From Leptospira sp. (GTDB taxonomy: Bacteria > Spirochaetota > Leptospiria > Leptospirales > Leptospiraceae), in NCBI GenBank assembly GCA_009991425.1, contig JAACWH010000022.1, forward strand, positions 18,741-82,740: a stretch of 64,000 nt of DNA, written 5' to 3'. Below, one piece after another: positions 41,313 to 51,485 of the stretch. Position 1 is the stretch's first letter, and each line of letters starts with the position of its first letter. The notes under the pieces are model-generated. The model saw only the letters and a list, made by a program, of their open reading frames with translations. It was not told the origin of the DNA and made no database searches. A program made the position numbers and the translations under genes.

Positions 41313-43156
41313 TTATTGCTAAACCAACATAGATTTAGGTCTTTTCCGCTTTCGTAAGAGTAAAATTCCAAACATTTCGATGCAGGTCTGTGCCCTATTA
41401 ATTGCATTACACTTAGGAAACTTTGGGGCGCAAGATAGACTGCCCTTCTTGTATTTATTTTTTCGATAATCTCTTGGGCACTTTTCGGAGTTTTGATTTG
41501 ATCCACCTTAATTCCTCTTTCATTTAGAGCTGTAATTATACTTGGGAGACGAATCTCAGGGTGGATGATTATAGAAAGATCACCTAGACTCTGTTTAACG
41601 AAACTGCTTTCATCCAATAATAAGGAAGCGAGTTTGCTTCCATAATCTCTTGGCTTAGAAAGGGAAGGATAATAAAAAATAGCAAATACAAAATGGAAGA
41701 GAAGCATTCCAAGAGAAATCATCTTAAATGAGCTAAGTCTCCGTTTATCTTTTAGTTTCGACTTTTTATTCGTTTTAACTTGTAGTTTCAAACTTTTGAT
41801 CGTAAAGATTTGAAAAATCACAAAGCCAAGAGTAAGTAAAACTAAGGCTAGGCTAACTATGGGAAGTAGCGCCTCCCATTTTCCTTGGGATGAAGATGGC
41901 TCTGTTAACCCAAAGATACCTATTTGCGGGAATATTAAATATCCGAAGAGAGTCAGCCAAATCAAACCTATGAAAATAGAAATTCCCTTCTTCCATTCAG
42001 GAAATATTTTTCGGATTTGGGAGATAGGGGAAGCCTTAGTAGCTATTTGATTATTTCCAGAATTATTTGTAATTTCTGAATTAGGGACATCTTTCTTTTG
42101 CCAGATTTCAGCAAGTAGAATGCATAACAGAGGATAAACGGAAAGGCTATAGCTTGGTAACTTGCTTGGAAGGAATTCATAAATTATCCAGCCAGAGAAT
42201 AACCATGAAATGAGAAAAATATTTCGGTCTAATCTTTCCCCATTAAGGAAATCTAGGATTTTATTTTTAATGTTTACCAAAACTTTCGGTAGATACAGGC
42301 TCCAGGGAAATAGAAACAATATAAAAAGTATAAGATAATACCCCGGAGGGCCTGATTGTCCGAAGACTGAGCCAGAGGTTCTCTTTAGAATATACCAATC
42401 AATCATCCATCGTATCAAAGCTCCATCAGTTGCAATCCATGCAAGTCTGCCCCAAATTAGAAGGGGAAGCAGAGCGAGAGGTAGGAAAATCCAAGGGTGG
42501 AATTGGATGAGTTTCTTTCGATTGGGTGAGAGTAAGAAAAAAATCAAGAAAACGCCACCTAATAAAATTAATATGGGCGGGCCTTTCTGCAATACACCTA
42601 AACTTATAGAAATCCAAAATCCAAATACCCATAGAAAGGGTGAATTGAAAAAAGTTCTATCAAGATTTTCTTTCTTGAAGTCATTAAGTAGAATTACCTT
42701 CCAGAAACAAAATAAACCTAGTAGAGAATAGAATAATAATCCAACATCCGTCAAAGCTATCTTCTGGTAAACCATTAGGAATATGGAGCTAAAAAAGATG
42801 AGAGTAGCCGAGCATGCAATTTCTTTCTTGTTCTCACTGAACAAATAAAAGGCAAGACCATAAACTAAGAATCCACATAATAAGAAGTAGATGGAATTCA
42901 TTAATCGAAATATAAAATGGCTATTTCCAAACATTTTCATCATTAGAGCAGAAGTCCAAAAATGTAGGGCAGTTTTTCGATGAGGTTCTGAAAGTGGATA
43001 ACTTGGAACTACCCAATCATTAGTATGAAGCATTTCTGTTGAGAAACCGAAATAGGCTGCTTCATCTTGATCCCAAAGTGGTTCATTCAATCCAATCAAA
43101 GAACAAAGTCCCAAGAGGATCATCATTGTAGGAAAGAAAGGAAAATACTTCTGCAT
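41309..43156 (-). CDS. GT39-family membrane glycosyltransferase (ArnT-like)
   Basis: A 615-residue integral membrane protein from the ATG at 43156; a TTG at 43192 would add 12 residues. The first periplasmic loop has WDQDEAAYFGFSTEM, with the Asp-Glu catalytic pair of GT39/GT83 glycosyltransferases, followed by RKTALHFWTSALMMKMFG. There are about 12 membrane segments and a soluble C-terminal part of about 120 residues. It moves a sugar from a polyprenyl phosphate to lipid A, protein or another envelope acceptor. Donor and acceptor are unknown. Confidence 0.82.
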   Translation of the reverse strand: MQKYFPFFPTMMILLGLCSLIGLNEPLWDQDEAAYFGFSTEMLHTNDWVVPSYPLSEPHRKTALHFWTSALMMKMFGNSHFIFRLMNSIYFLLCGFLVYGLAFYLFSENKKEIACSATLIFFSSIFLMVYQKIALTDVGLLFYSLLGLFCFWKVILLNDFKKENLDRTFFNSPFLWVFGFWISISLGVLQKGPPILILLGGVFLIFFLLSPNRKKLIQFHPWIFLPLALLPLLIWGRLAWIATDGALIRWMIDWYILKRTSGSVFGQSGPPGYYLILFILFLFPWSLYLPKVLVNIKNKILDFLNGERLDRNIFLISWLFSGWIIYEFLPSKLPSYSLSVYPLLCILLAEIWQKKDVPNSEITNNSGNNQIATKASPISQIRKIFPEWKKGISIFIGLIWLTLFGYLIFPQIGIFGLTEPSSSQGKWEALLPIVSLALVLLTLGFVIFQIFTIKSLKLQVKTNKKSKLKDKRRLSSFKMISLGMLLFHFVFAIFYYPSLSKPRDYGSKLASLLLDESSFVKQSLGDLSIIIHPEIRLPSIITALNERGIKVDQIKTPKSAQEIIEKINTRRAVYLAPQSFLSVMQLIGHRPASKCLEFYSYESGKDLNLCWFSNN

Positions 43157-43357
43157 GATAGAAAAGCTTTTAACAATACAAAAGGTAGACAAGCGAAAGT
43201 TTTTATTTTCTCTATAAATTAGTATTAATAGAAAATTACATTGTGATAGATTTGAAATGCATTTGCAATTAAAATGTATAATTCGTTAACAAAAATTAAT
43301 ACTCAATTATTAATAAATTATTGATTTTGGTTAATTAATATTTCCCGTTATTCAATT

Positions 43358-44542
43358 ATGAATCAAAAAGTTCTAAATCCTAAGAGGTTGTTTTACGTAT
43401 TTCTACGAATCTTAGGATTTCTTGTTGCTCCCATTATTATTCTATTTCTAGCTATTAACTTAATAGGGTCATTATTATTAACTAGTCCTTTGATAAAAAA
43501 TGATCTTGGTGGTATAGGAATTTACAATCCTTACGAATTATCTATAGTTTCCCCAAAATCAGAATTTTCTAAACTAATGCCTTGGAAGAAAATTGCTCTT
43601 CACATTCATTCTAATGAAGTTTGGTACACACCTGAAAGACAATCCTTGAAAGACTTAACTAAATCCTACCAAAGAAATGGATTTGAATGGATTTCTATCT
43701 CTGATTATAATCTAGTAACAGATTATCGTAAATGGAATGCTAAAACATTTCTTTCTTATGAATGGAGTAGCAGTTTGCTTAAGCGTCATTTCCTTTTTGT
43801 TGGAGTCAAGACTGCAATATTGGATCCTTTTTATTTTTTTTCAACTAGAGAAAATATCCAGTGGATCATTGACCAACATAGAAAGCGAGATGGATTTATA
43901 GTTTCCAACCATCCTACTCTTTATGATTCTATGCCTATTGAATTCTTAGCAAATTTAAGCGGGGTTCATGCAGTAGAAATATTTTCTCCCTTTGGTGATG
44001 ATCCAAAAATTATGGACAAACTTCTAGAACGTCGTAAGCCTATCTTTGCAATGGCTGCGGATGATCTTCACTATCTACCACTTGAGGAGAGTCGATTGAA
44101 TCATGAGTCTGACTTAATTGAATTTTGGAAAAAAATTTCTTTCGTTTATGGAAGAGAAGGGCAAGCTTTTCAAAGATTTATTCTTATGCCAAATTATATA
44201 GATTCAGAAGAACAGATTTACCAAGCCTTATGCCAAGGTAATTATGTTTCTGTTCGCAAATTTGATCGTAGGACAGAAGACTTCTCTCTTCGTTATGTTA
44301 AGTTTGAAAATAATACATTAGAAATAGCCTTTAATGAAAAAGTAAAAGAAATTCGATTTATTACATCCTCATCTGAACCTACGTTAATTGTAAGGAATGT
44401 ATCTTCTGCTAAATACAACATAAAAGAAAAAGATTCTTATGTTCGCGCAGAAATTATTGACTGGAATGGAATCTTAACAACGAATCCAATTTATCGAACG
44501 GAAAGTATGGAACAAAGACCCATTTGCAAAACAAAGATTTGA
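43358..44542 (+). CDS. PHP-domain metal-dependent phosphoesterase-like membrane protein
   Basis: A 394-residue protein with an N-terminal membrane anchor (FLVAPIIILFLAINLIGSLLL) and a PHP-like domain: IALHIHSNEVWYTPERQSL (His-x-His metal site), WISISDYN (Asp), IVSNHPTL (His) and MAADDLHYL (Asp-x-His). PHP domains hydrolyse phosphate esters or act in nucleotide metabolism. The C-terminal 100 residues form a beta-rich domain. It diverges from the GT39 gene across a 201-bp AT-rich gap. Substrate unknown. Confidence 0.75.
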   Translation: MNQKVLNPKRLFYVFLRILGFLVAPIIILFLAINLIGSLLLTSPLIKNDLGGIGIYNPYELSIVSPKSEFSKLMPWKKIALHIHSNEVWYTPERQSLKDLTKSYQRNGFEWISISDYNLVTDYRKWNAKTFLSYEWSSSLLKRHFLFVGVKTAILDPFYFFSTRENIQWIIDQHRKRDGFIVSNHPTLYDSMPIEFLANLSGVHAVEIFSPFGDDPKIMDKLLERRKPIFAMAADDLHYLPLEESRLNHESDLIEFWKKISFVYGREGQAFQRFILMPNYIDSEEQIYQALCQGNYVSVRKFDRRTEDFSLRYVKFENNTLEIAFNEKVKEIRFITSSSEPTLIVRNVSSAKYNIKEKDSYVRAEIIDWNGILTTNPIYRTESMEQRPICKTKI

Positions 44543-44638
44543 ATTGATTCGCAATAGATTTTTTCATATCACTTCATTAAAAGAGTAGATGGATAGAGAA
44601 TCTAAGGAAAACTTTCCTTAATAAAGAGGAACCAGAAT

Positions 44639-45160
44639 TTGAAAACCCTGTATTTACTCAGACATGGAAAATCAGACTGGGAATCCGACTTCAACTCGGA
44701 TCATGAACGAGGTCTAGCGAAAAGAGGAATTGAATCCACCCATCGAATGGGTCAGTATCTCATAGATTATGGATTTAATGTTGATCTATGCCTTTGTTCA
44801 GATGCAGTTCGATGCAAAAGGACTTGGGAATTACTTTCAGAAATGGATTCATTCGCAAGTAAGGTTGAATTTTCCAATAATGTCTACGAGGCAAATTCAG
44901 ATAAATTATTTGAATTAATCAAGGAAACAGCAGATGAAAAGGAATCTCTGCTTCTCATTGGGCACAATCCAGGCTTAGAAGAACTCGCCGAATATTTAGT
45001 ACTAGGTGATAACTTAGATGAATTACACAATCCACTTTTTTCCAAATTTCCAACTGCCGCATTCCTAGGTCTTTCTCTCTCCGTAGATTCTTGGCGTGAC
45101 ATTACACCGGGACATGGATCTATTATTTCTTATTGGATTCCTGGACGTAAAGGCAGGTAG
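44639..45160 (+). CDS. sixA: Phosphohistidine phosphatase SixA-like
   Basis: A 173-residue histidine phosphatase: TLYLLRHGKSDWES holds the RHG catalytic His, DLCLCSDAVRCKRTW the second Arg, and LLLIGHNPGLEELAEYL the second His. SixA dephosphorylates phosphohistidine, e.g. on phosphotransfer proteins. The TTG at 44639 is the start, with AGAGGA at correct distance. It is followed by hpt after 55 bp. Confidence 0.87.
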   Translation: MKTLYLLRHGKSDWESDFNSDHERGLAKRGIESTHRMGQYLIDYGFNVDLCLCSDAVRCKRTWELLSEMDSFASKVEFSNNVYEANSDKLFELIKETADEKESLLLIGHNPGLEELAEYLVLGDNLDELHNPLFSKFPTAAFLGLSLSVDSWRDITPGHGSIISYWIPGRKGR

Positions 45161-45215
45161 AATATTGCTTCCCTCATTAAAGACCATTTATCTTGGATGG
45201 GATATTCTAAAGTAG

Positions 45216-45740
45216 ATGAATCCGCAACTCAAAACTTACATTCCTAGCGCTACAATTCGAAATAAAGTAAAGATTCTTGCAGATCGTATAAGCAATGATT
45301 ATAAAGATAAAGATCTATTACTGATTGGTATATTAAATGGTTCTTTTGTTTTTCTTGCCGATTTGATTCGTGAGATTCAGATCCCTATTCAGGTTGATAC
45401 GATCGCAGCAACTTCATATGGCAATGGAACAGTATCTTCAGGTAAGGTCGAAATAACGAAAAAGTTAAGTATTGATCCTCAAGGTAAAAATATTATCTTA
45501 GTAGAGGATATTATCGAAACAGGGAATACCTTACAAGCTATCACTGAATATCTGCAAACTTTGGAAGTTCAATCTGTCCAGATTTGTTCCTTGCTTGTTA
45601 AACGAAAGGAAGGATCTAAAACAATGGCAGCTGATTATATTGGATTTGAAATAGAAGATCGTTTTGTTGTTGGATACGGATTGGACTATGCAGGATCGTA
45701 TAGAAATTTACCTTATATTGCTGAATTGAAATTTATTTAG
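45216..45740 (+). CDS. hpt: Hypoxanthine phosphoribosyltransferase
   Basis: A 174-residue purine salvage enzyme that makes IMP/GMP from hypoxanthine/guanine and PRPP. The PRPP loop IILVEDIIETGNTLQAI is clear, as is LLIGILNGSFVFLADLIREI and the DRFVVGYGLDYAGSYRNLPYI end typical of HPRT. It is followed after 4 bp by a small gene. Confidence 0.9.
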   Translation: MNPQLKTYIPSATIRNKVKILADRISNDYKDKDLLLIGILNGSFVFLADLIREIQIPIQVDTIAATSYGNGTVSSGKVEITKKLSIDPQGKNIILVEDIIETGNTLQAITEYLQTLEVQSVQICSLLVKRKEGSKTMAADYIGFEIEDRFVVGYGLDYAGSYRNLPYIAELKFI

Positions 45741-45744
45741 CACT

Positions 45745-45951
45745 ATGGTAGATAGCTACCTAGATTCAACTATAACACGATCAGTGTTTATGCAAAGGGT
45801 AATGATTGAATCTGTGCCTCAAAGAAAGACAATTAAAGTTCGTTTTAACGATACTGAAGTGATAAAATATTTCAAAGGAACTAACATAAAGGTAATGTTT
45901 TCTAGAAGAAATGACCATCATATTGATGTAAGGCTTGTTGATGATAAATAA
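45745..45951 (+). CDS. Small protein of unknown function after hpt
   Basis: A 68-residue basic protein (MVDSYLDSTITRSVFM...), not recognised. It lies 4 bp after hpt, so it is translationally linked to it. The last codons overlap the reconstructed ATG (45941) of the next gene, which suggests a three-gene transcript. No clear independent ribosome binding site. Confidence 0.5.
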   Translation: MVDSYLDSTITRSVFMQRVMIESVPQRKTIKVRFNDTEVIKYFKGTNIKVMFSRRNDHHIDVRLVDDK

Positions 45952-46968
45952 AACTATAATATTTAATTCTATTTTTTTCTCTTAATCCAATTGAATTGTA
46001 GAGAGTCAAATATTCATTTAACAAATCCTGAACAGATTCCAAGCTATTCCCAGCCACAGGATAGAAAAATTATAGATAAGAAGATTACAAACTTTAAGGC
46101 TATGGAAAGATTCCCTCATTTAGGAGCATTATCATCAATAGGCAATTCAATAAATGATCCATGTAAATTTTTTTATGAATATTTAGGGTTAACAATAAAA
46201 CCAAAAATAAAGACTTATAAAAATACAAAATATTGTGATTTTAACTATCATGGGATGAAAATGAAGGTAGACTTTCCTCTAAATGAAGAGGCTTCTTCTG
46301 GGTTTGTAAGTTTGGATATACACTTAGACCATCTGAAAAAAAAGAAGTATTATTCGTTTAGAATTAAGAATGGAAAGTTGTTATGGATTAATTCTGGAGT
46401 TCATTGCTATTCTTATGGTGTCTGGACAGATAAAATAGTAATTGGTCCATCTTGGCAATATGTACCTTGTGGTGCAAGTAAAGGTCTTAACATCGATACG
46501 GGAAAAGGAGGAGAATTATATTGTTATAATAATTCATATGATGGAAAAAAATCAAACTTGTTAGATGGCGGGAATCAACTTGGGATGGAGTGCGGATCCA
46601 AATATAGGATAGTAGGAAATACAGAAATAATTGAAAAAAATGATAATATCTTTGAAGGTAATCTTGTTTGTCGTAATCAATGCTTTGATTTTTTACCTTT
46701 CATGATGAAAGGAAGCTATTTGATACGGAAGTCTAATGTTATCCTAAGAAGCAAACCTACTAGCAGTAGTAAAGCTATAGCAGTTTATAACATAGACGAT
46801 AAATTAGAGGTCTTGAAAGATATTGGGAATTTGGAAGAAATTGCATTTCAAGTTGCCCCTTGGGTTGAAGTTGTTATGTTCGATGGAAAAAAAGGTTACT
46901 TATTTGGTGGTTTATTAAAACAAAAAGGAGAATTGCTCCCTGAGGAATTACCAAATAATAGACCCTAA
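45941..46968 (+). CDS. SH3-domain lipoprotein with frameshift in its signal peptide
   Basis: The main frame is open from 45967 to 46968 and reads ...FYFFLLIQLNCRESNIH..., a lipobox with too short a leader and no ATG. In the other frame an ATG at 45941 gives MINKTIIFNSIF and then stops at 45983. Adding one T to the T7 tract at 45972-45978 (or removing two) joins them into a perfect signal peptide, MINKTIIFNSIFFLLIQLNC. Without that, translation would have to start at TTG 45991, losing the signal. The mature domain of about 310 residues ends in a bacterial SH3 domain (YLIRKSNVILRSKPTSSSKA). Either phase variable, a recent pseudogene, or a sequencing error. Confidence 0.7.
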
Positions 46969-47104
46969 AACCAAAAGTCTCAACCTATGAATATACTCTA
47001 ATAGATTCGGAAAATTTCCCGATGAATATGACACTAATCGCGCTAAATGGATTATTAGTTTATTTTTCTTTTATTTTAAAACTGAATTGATTTTAATTCC
47101 ATCT

Positions 47105-47139
47105 CATCCTGACGATAGGTTTTAGCCTGTTTCAGGATG
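47105..47139. terminator. Stem-loop in the gap after the SH3 lipoprotein
   Basis: Perfect 8-bp arms CATCCTGA (47105-47112) and TCAGGATG (47132-47139) with a 19-nt loop that can pair further (ATAGG/CCTGT). No T tract follows. It is about 135 bp after the lipoprotein stop, in a 535-bp gene-free gap (46969-47503). Confidence 0.4.
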
Positions 47140-47267
47140 AAACCCAGTATAAGATTATTATCTAACAACGATGGTTTGGTATCTTATAAATGAGTTTCTG
47201 AACCAGGGCATATCCCACTGATGCCATGTGCTTCAGCACGTGGTGAAGAATTCACAAACCCATCCCT

Positions 47268-47325
47268 GCGCCCCGGATCGACCGAGCGTTGCCGTCGAGG
47301 GAGAGCCGGAAACGTGCGCCCAAAC
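47268..47325 (+). repeat. GC-rich dispersed repeat, copy 2
   Basis: A 58-bp GC-rich block starting GCGCCCCGGATCGAC and ending GGAGAGCCGGAAACGTGCGC, CCAAAC. It matches the minus-strand block at 60971-61027 at both ends and through the middle GAGCG. The ends can pair (GCGCCCCGG with CCGG...GCGC). Nearby hairpins GTGC-TTCA-GCAC (47228-47239) and GTGAA-GAA-TTCAC (47243-47255) add structure. A frame on the minus strand across it is not considered coding. Confidence 0.65.
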
Positions 47326-47503
47326 CTGTGGTGGTGTATAGATCGGAGCTAGACTTGAGTTGATAGTAAGGAATGTGTCGATTGAGCTAACTAGAGTTCT
47401 AGGTTGAGGTCTAGGCACATGGATAGCCTAGTATCGTTTTAGATAAATTGTGATTTAATTTCATGCGAAAGAAATGTCAGTTAGTATTCAGAAAAATCTG
47501 AAT

Positions 47504-48031
47504 TTATTGAATTAACTTCTGAACAGAATTTTCGTTTAATGGACGAAATGTAACTGAACCTAAATCTTTCAATGCCTTAGAAAATTCACCTGAGTTGTGG
47601 ATCATACCTAGTGCGACCACGTTCTCATTTTCGACTTCTTTGGCTCTAATCTGCTTTTCTAAGTCATCAACGTTGCTTTGGGAAGTTTTCTTTAAGTCTT
47701 CCAGATTCACAGAAGCACTGCCTTGTAGTTCTGGAAAAAGTGGTTCCTTTCCAAACAGCACATTGATTAACTCATCAGGTTTAGGTTGCTTTTCTTCCAA
47801 GACAGCCTGTCTCATCTGTTCTTTAGTCAGCTGACTTTGAAGTTCAGATAATTTAGTTTGGATAGTCTGAAACTTGCCAGTGAGTTGGTTGGTGAATTCA
47901 GCTGTATCTTGGACAGGGGGTGCCGTCCAGCCGGCTTCCTTGCCTGTTGTTTTACTATCTGCCGGAGTAGAATTCTTATCTCTAAGCATTCTTTCCGCAG
48001 AATTGAGAAGATTTGATAATCGAACATCCAT
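47504..48031 (-). CDS. Coiled-coil protein of unknown function
   Basis: A 175-residue soluble protein from ATG 48031, which has GAGGT upstream; a TTG at 48070 would add 13 residues. Residues 50-140 are strongly helical with heptad character (FQTIQTKLSELQSQLTKEQM, DDLEKQIRAKEVENEN), interrupted by a Pro-rich bit. No signal peptide. I do not recognise a family. It is transcribed alone and divergently from sppA. Confidence 0.7.
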   Translation of the reverse strand: MDVRLSNLLNSAERMLRDKNSTPADSKTTGKEAGWTAPPVQDTAEFTNQLTGKFQTIQTKLSELQSQLTKEQMRQAVLEEKQPKPDELINVLFGKEPLFPELQGSASVNLEDLKKTSQSNVDDLEKQIRAKEVENENVVALGMIHNSGEFSKALKDLGSVTFRPLNENSVQKLIQ

Positions 48032-48170
48032 GTTGTGACCTCTTTCTCTATATCTATATTCCCGATTCAATCATCGGTTGTAGATTGTCTCCACTCTACA
48101 AGTTTTTTGATTTTTGTAAAGCATAATATTCATTTGACAATCCAATCTAGATCCTTGGTAATGAAATCCA

Positions 48171-49148
48171 ATGGAAAGAAATAAATTACTGCTTTTTTTG
48201 ACCTTTTTTTTCGCTATTTCAGCAAGTTTTATTGGAATTATCAATATTGGTCTCTATTCGACCTCGAATAAATATTCGGCATCAACTGGATCTAGCTTCT
48301 TCCAGGCAGCACAAGTTTCAGCTGTTTTGATACGAGTGGAAGGGGAAATCCACTCAGGTAGATCGACGTATTCCTCTGTTGGCTCAGAGACAATACTAAC
48401 TAAGCTTAGAGAGGTTGAGAAGATGCCCAATGTGAAAGGCATCCTCATCGAAATCAACTCACCAGGTGGAACAGTTGCTGCTTCTCAAGAAATATACAAT
48501 GAACTCATGCATCTTCGCAAGACCAAGAAGATTGTTGTCTCTATGAAAGATCTTGCAGCCTCAGGTGGATACTATATCGCATCAGCAGCCGATTCTATTT
48601 TCGCAGAAAGCGGAACTATTACAGGCTCAATAGGTGTGATTGCTATGTCGCCTAATATCAAAGGTTTGATGGATAAATACGGTGTGGAAATGCGCACATT
48701 TAAAGCGGGGAAATTCAAAGATTCTCTCAGCCCTTTCCGAGATTCTACTGATGAGGAAATTGTTCTTATCAATAAAATGTTGAAGGATACATACATTCGC
48801 TTCATTGAAGACATAGCAAAAGGTCGTAACAAAACCGTAGCCTCTATTGAAGAATTAGCAGAAGGAAAAATCTACTCAGGAGATGAGGCATTCCGTAATA
48901 AATTGGTAGATGATATTGGAGGAAGAAGAGAAGCTTTGGCAAAATTATCTGAGCTCTGCCAGTATGAAGGTGAGATTCCACTTCTTGAAGAAAAGCAAGA
49001 TCCTATTGATAGAATACTTTCATCTATGAGCGGTAAGGCGATTGGTCTTAGTCTGTCTGAGAATTCTTCTGCTAATTTTTGGCAAAATAATTACTCTCGT
49101 ATTTTAGTGATTCTTCCTTCGGCTGTAAAGATACCAGGCAATCTATGA
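48171..49148 (+). CDS. sppA: Signal peptide peptidase SppA
   Basis: A 325-residue inner-membrane serine protease of the short (36 kDa) SppA type. One N-terminal membrane segment; catalytic Ser in [20 protein letters not shown]; Lys in [27 protein letters not shown] follows the usual pattern. It clears signal-peptide remnants and probably some lipoprotein fragments. It overlaps the next gene by 4 bp. Confidence 0.92.
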   Translation: MERNKLLLFLTFFFAISASFIGIINIGLYSTSNKYSASTGSSFFQAAQVSAVLIRVEGEIHSGRSTYSSVGSETILTKLREVEKMPNVKGILIEINSPGGTVAASQEIYNELMHLRKTKKIVVSMKDLAASGGYYIASAADSIFAESGTITGSIGVIAMSPNIKGLMDKYGVEMRTFKAGKFKDSLSPFRDSTDEEIVLINKMLKDTYIRFIEDIAKGRNKTVASIEELAEGKIYSGDEAFRNKLVDDIGGRREALAKLSELCQYEGEIPLLEEKQDPIDRILSSMSGKAIGLSLSENSSANFWQNNYSRILVILPSAVKIPGNL

Positions 49149-49741
49149 GAGAAAAGATATTTCAACTTGCAGACGTTTTAGAGGCTGTTTTCCTGGACCC
49201 AATTCAATTCATTGACCAGTGGGACTCTTCGAAGATAAATTGGAGATTGTATAAGATACTTTTTTCTTTTTTTGCTGCACTTTCTATTTCTGTTGGCTCT
49301 CATTACATCTCTCCTCCTTATTCATCAGGTTTTTATTTGCCCATTATAATGGGGACTATTGCCAACTATTTAGCACTTTCCATTTTGCCTCTGCTAAGTG
49401 GCTCCTTGATTGATTCCTACGCACAGACTAAGGAGCGAGTAGGGAAATCGAATATGATGAGCGACTATGTGAGTATTTCTATTGGTATTTTAATTATGTA
49501 TGCACCATTTTGTATTATTGCAGTGAGCTTGGGAGTTCAGGGATTTTTTGCATCCATTGTATTCTTAATTTTAGCTTTTGTAGGCTTAGCAATTTTAAAT
49601 TCGAGAGCAATCAAATACATCTATGACCTTAAGAATAAAGATGCGATGAAATATTCCTTTCAGTCTCTTGGAATATTATTTGTTTATCCATTTATTTTTA
49701 ATTTTTATCTAACAAGCTATATCTTGAATTTTACCTTATAA
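49145..49741 (+). CDS. Integral membrane protein, Yip1-like
   Basis: A 198-residue protein with a soluble N-terminus ([15 protein letters not shown]) and five predicted membrane segments, like Yip1-domain proteins. Function unknown. It overlaps sppA by 4 bp and is followed by surE after 7 bp, so it lies in an operon sppA-this-surE-TPR. Confidence 0.75.
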   Translation: MREKIFQLADVLEAVFLDPIQFIDQWDSSKINWRLYKILFSFFAALSISVGSHYISPPYSSGFYLPIIMGTIANYLALSILPLLSGSLIDSYAQTKERVGKSNMMSDYVSISIGILIMYAPFCIIAVSLGVQGFFASIVFLILAFVGLAILNSRAIKYIYDLKNKDAMKYSFQSLGILFVYPFIFNFYLTSYILNFTL

Positions 49742-49748
49742 ACTAGCA

Positions 49749-50489
49749 ATGAATATATTAATAACGAATGATGATGGGATTTCCTCCCAAGGAATTTTAG
49801 CCTTAGAAAGATTTCTTTCGAGAGATCATAATACCTATTTGGTGGCTCCACTTAAGGAAAAATCCTGTACTTCCATGGCACTGACCCTCTTCGAAGGGAT
49901 GCGAGTGGAAAGAGTGAATGATAATCATTACATAGTGGATGGTTTCCCCGCAGATTGTGTGAACATAGGCCTGTATTCTGGAATTTTTCCTGAGATTGAT
50001 CTGGTTCTATCTGGAATCAACCGTGGTGTGAATATGGGTTACGATGTGCACTATTCGGGAACTGTTGGTGCTGCAAAGCATGGTGCACTCCATGGTAAGC
50101 TATCCATTTCTGCAAGTTCTGTGAGAATTGACCCAGCCGATGGTTACGAAAGAGAGGCTATCTTGGTTCGTGATTTTATCAATGAATATGCATCCAAACT
50201 TAAGAATGATATTGTGTACAATTTAAACTTTCCAGAAGAAATACGTGGAAATAAAGACCTAACCGAACTTAAGTGGACTTACCTTGGTAAGAGAGTCTAC
50301 AGGGAAAATTATATCAAAAAGAATATCATTGGAGGAGTGAGTGAGTTTACTTTGAACGGTTCTGAATTGGATAGAATGCATGAAGTAGGATCTGATTTTG
50401 AAGCATTTGAAAATGGCTACATACCCATTTCAGCGGTAAGATTGAATATGACACATTCAGAGGAATTAGAGCGTTGGCAGACGCAATAG
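49749..50489 (+). CDS. surE: 5'-nucleotidase SurE
   Basis: A 246-residue metal-dependent phosphatase that hydrolyses nucleoside 5'- and 3'-monophosphates. SurE marks: [17 protein letters not shown] with the metal-binding Asp pair, [15 protein letters not shown], and [20 protein letters not shown], with [12 protein letters not shown]. Third gene of the sppA operon; it overlaps the TPR gene by 16 bp. Confidence 0.93.
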   Translation: MNILITNDDGISSQGILALERFLSRDHNTYLVAPLKEKSCTSMALTLFEGMRVERVNDNHYIVDGFPADCVNIGLYSGIFPEIDLVLSGINRGVNMGYDVHYSGTVGAAKHGALHGKLSISASSVRIDPADGYEREAILVRDFINEYASKLKNDIVYNLNFPEEIRGNKDLTELKWTYLGKRVYRENYIKKNIIGGVSEFTLNGSELDRMHEVGSDFEAFENGYIPISAVRLNMTHSEELERWQTQ

Positions 50490-51145
50490 AAACATTTAGA
50501 CAGGGAAAATATGCTCTGTCCTTGGTTCTCTTAGAAAAAGAGATCCAAGTCAACCAAGAAGATCCTAATCTCTACTACCATTTTGCCTTGGCCTGCTTTC
50601 ATACTTCTAATTTTAAGAAATGTGTTACCGTAATCCAGGATTTACTCAAGAAATTTCCTAGATACATAGAGATTGACAGATGCAATAAGGTTCTGATTTT
50701 TAGTCTGATTCAATTGAAAGATTGGAAAGCAGCAGACCAAGAATTAAAGAAACGACTGAGTATTAGCCCGAATGATACGGTTTATTTGTCTTTTTCAGCC
50801 CATGTATTTGAAAAAATGCACCGAATCCAAGATGCTATCTCCTTGCATCGCAAGATCCTCAATTTCAATTCAGAGAATGCAAGCAGTCTGAATAATTTAG
50901 GCTACTTACTTCTGACTGAGTCAGAGAATATCAGCAAAGAGCAGTTAGCTGAAGCGATCCAGTATATCAAGAAAGCATTGCAACTGAGTCCTAAGAATCC
51001 TGCTTATCTGGATTCATTTGGAGCTTTGCTTTCCAAGACAGGCAATAAGGATGCGGCAATTCGTGCGATTGAGAAGGCTTTGGCTCTGGCTCCTGATCAC
51101 ACAGAATTATTAAATCACCTAAGCAAATTACAAAAGCAAGCTTGA
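50474..51145 (+). CDS. Tetratricopeptide repeat protein
   Basis: A 223-residue all-helical protein with five or six TPR units ([73 protein letters not shown]). No signal peptide. It serves as a protein-binding scaffold; its partner is unknown. The start is the TTG at 50474 inside surE with GAGGAATTAGAG before it. Confidence 0.82.
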   Translation: MADAIETFRQGKYALSLVLLEKEIQVNQEDPNLYYHFALACFHTSNFKKCVTVIQDLLKKFPRYIEIDRCNKVLIFSLIQLKDWKAADQELKKRLSISPNDTVYLSFSAHVFEKMHRIQDAISLHRKILNFNSENASSLNNLGYLLLTESENISKEQLAEAIQYIKKALQLSPKNPAYLDSFGALLSKTGNKDAAIRAIEKALALAPDHTELLNHLSKLQKQA

Positions 51146-51189
51146 CTCTGGACTCAAAAATAAAAAACTGGTAAACGCTAGTACAATCT

Positions 51190-51264
51190 CGGGATGTAGC
51201 GCAGCGGTAGCGCATCTGTTTTGGGAACAGAGGGTCGCAGGTTCAAATCCTGTCATCCCGACCA
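51190..51264 (+). tRNA. tRNA-Pro (anticodon TGG)
   Basis: A complete cloverleaf: acceptor CGGGATG pairs with CATCCCG, the anticodon loop TTTGGGA holds TGG, the T arm contains GGTTCAAATCC, and CCA is encoded. First of three tRNAs in a row. Confidence 0.95.
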
Positions 51265-51278
51265 GTTGTTAGCAATCT

Positions 51279-51355
<77 letters not shown>

Positions 51356-51366
51356 ATCTCTGAAAT

Positions 51367-51441
51367 GGTGGATGTAGTTCAGCGGTAGAGCCCTGGTTTG
51401 TGGTACCAGTCGTCGCGGGTTCGAATCCCGTCATCCACCCA
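51367..51441 (+). tRNA. tRNA-His (anticodon GTG)
   Basis: Acceptor GTGGATG pairs with CATCCAC; the extra 5' G (G-1) at 51367 and a C at the discriminator position are typical of tRNA-His. The anticodon stem is CTGGT/ACCAG with loop holding GTG. The 3' end reads CCAA after the stem, so CCA appears only partly encoded. Confidence 0.93.
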
Positions 51442-51485
51442 ATTTTAGAACATAACTATTTCATAGACATACTATTTATTTAATT

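Noticed and set aside
47233..47418. A 61-codon minus-strand frame across the 47.3-kb repeat block.
   Set aside because: It is produced by the GC-rich repeat; Pro/Ser-rich composition and lack of start signals argue against coding.
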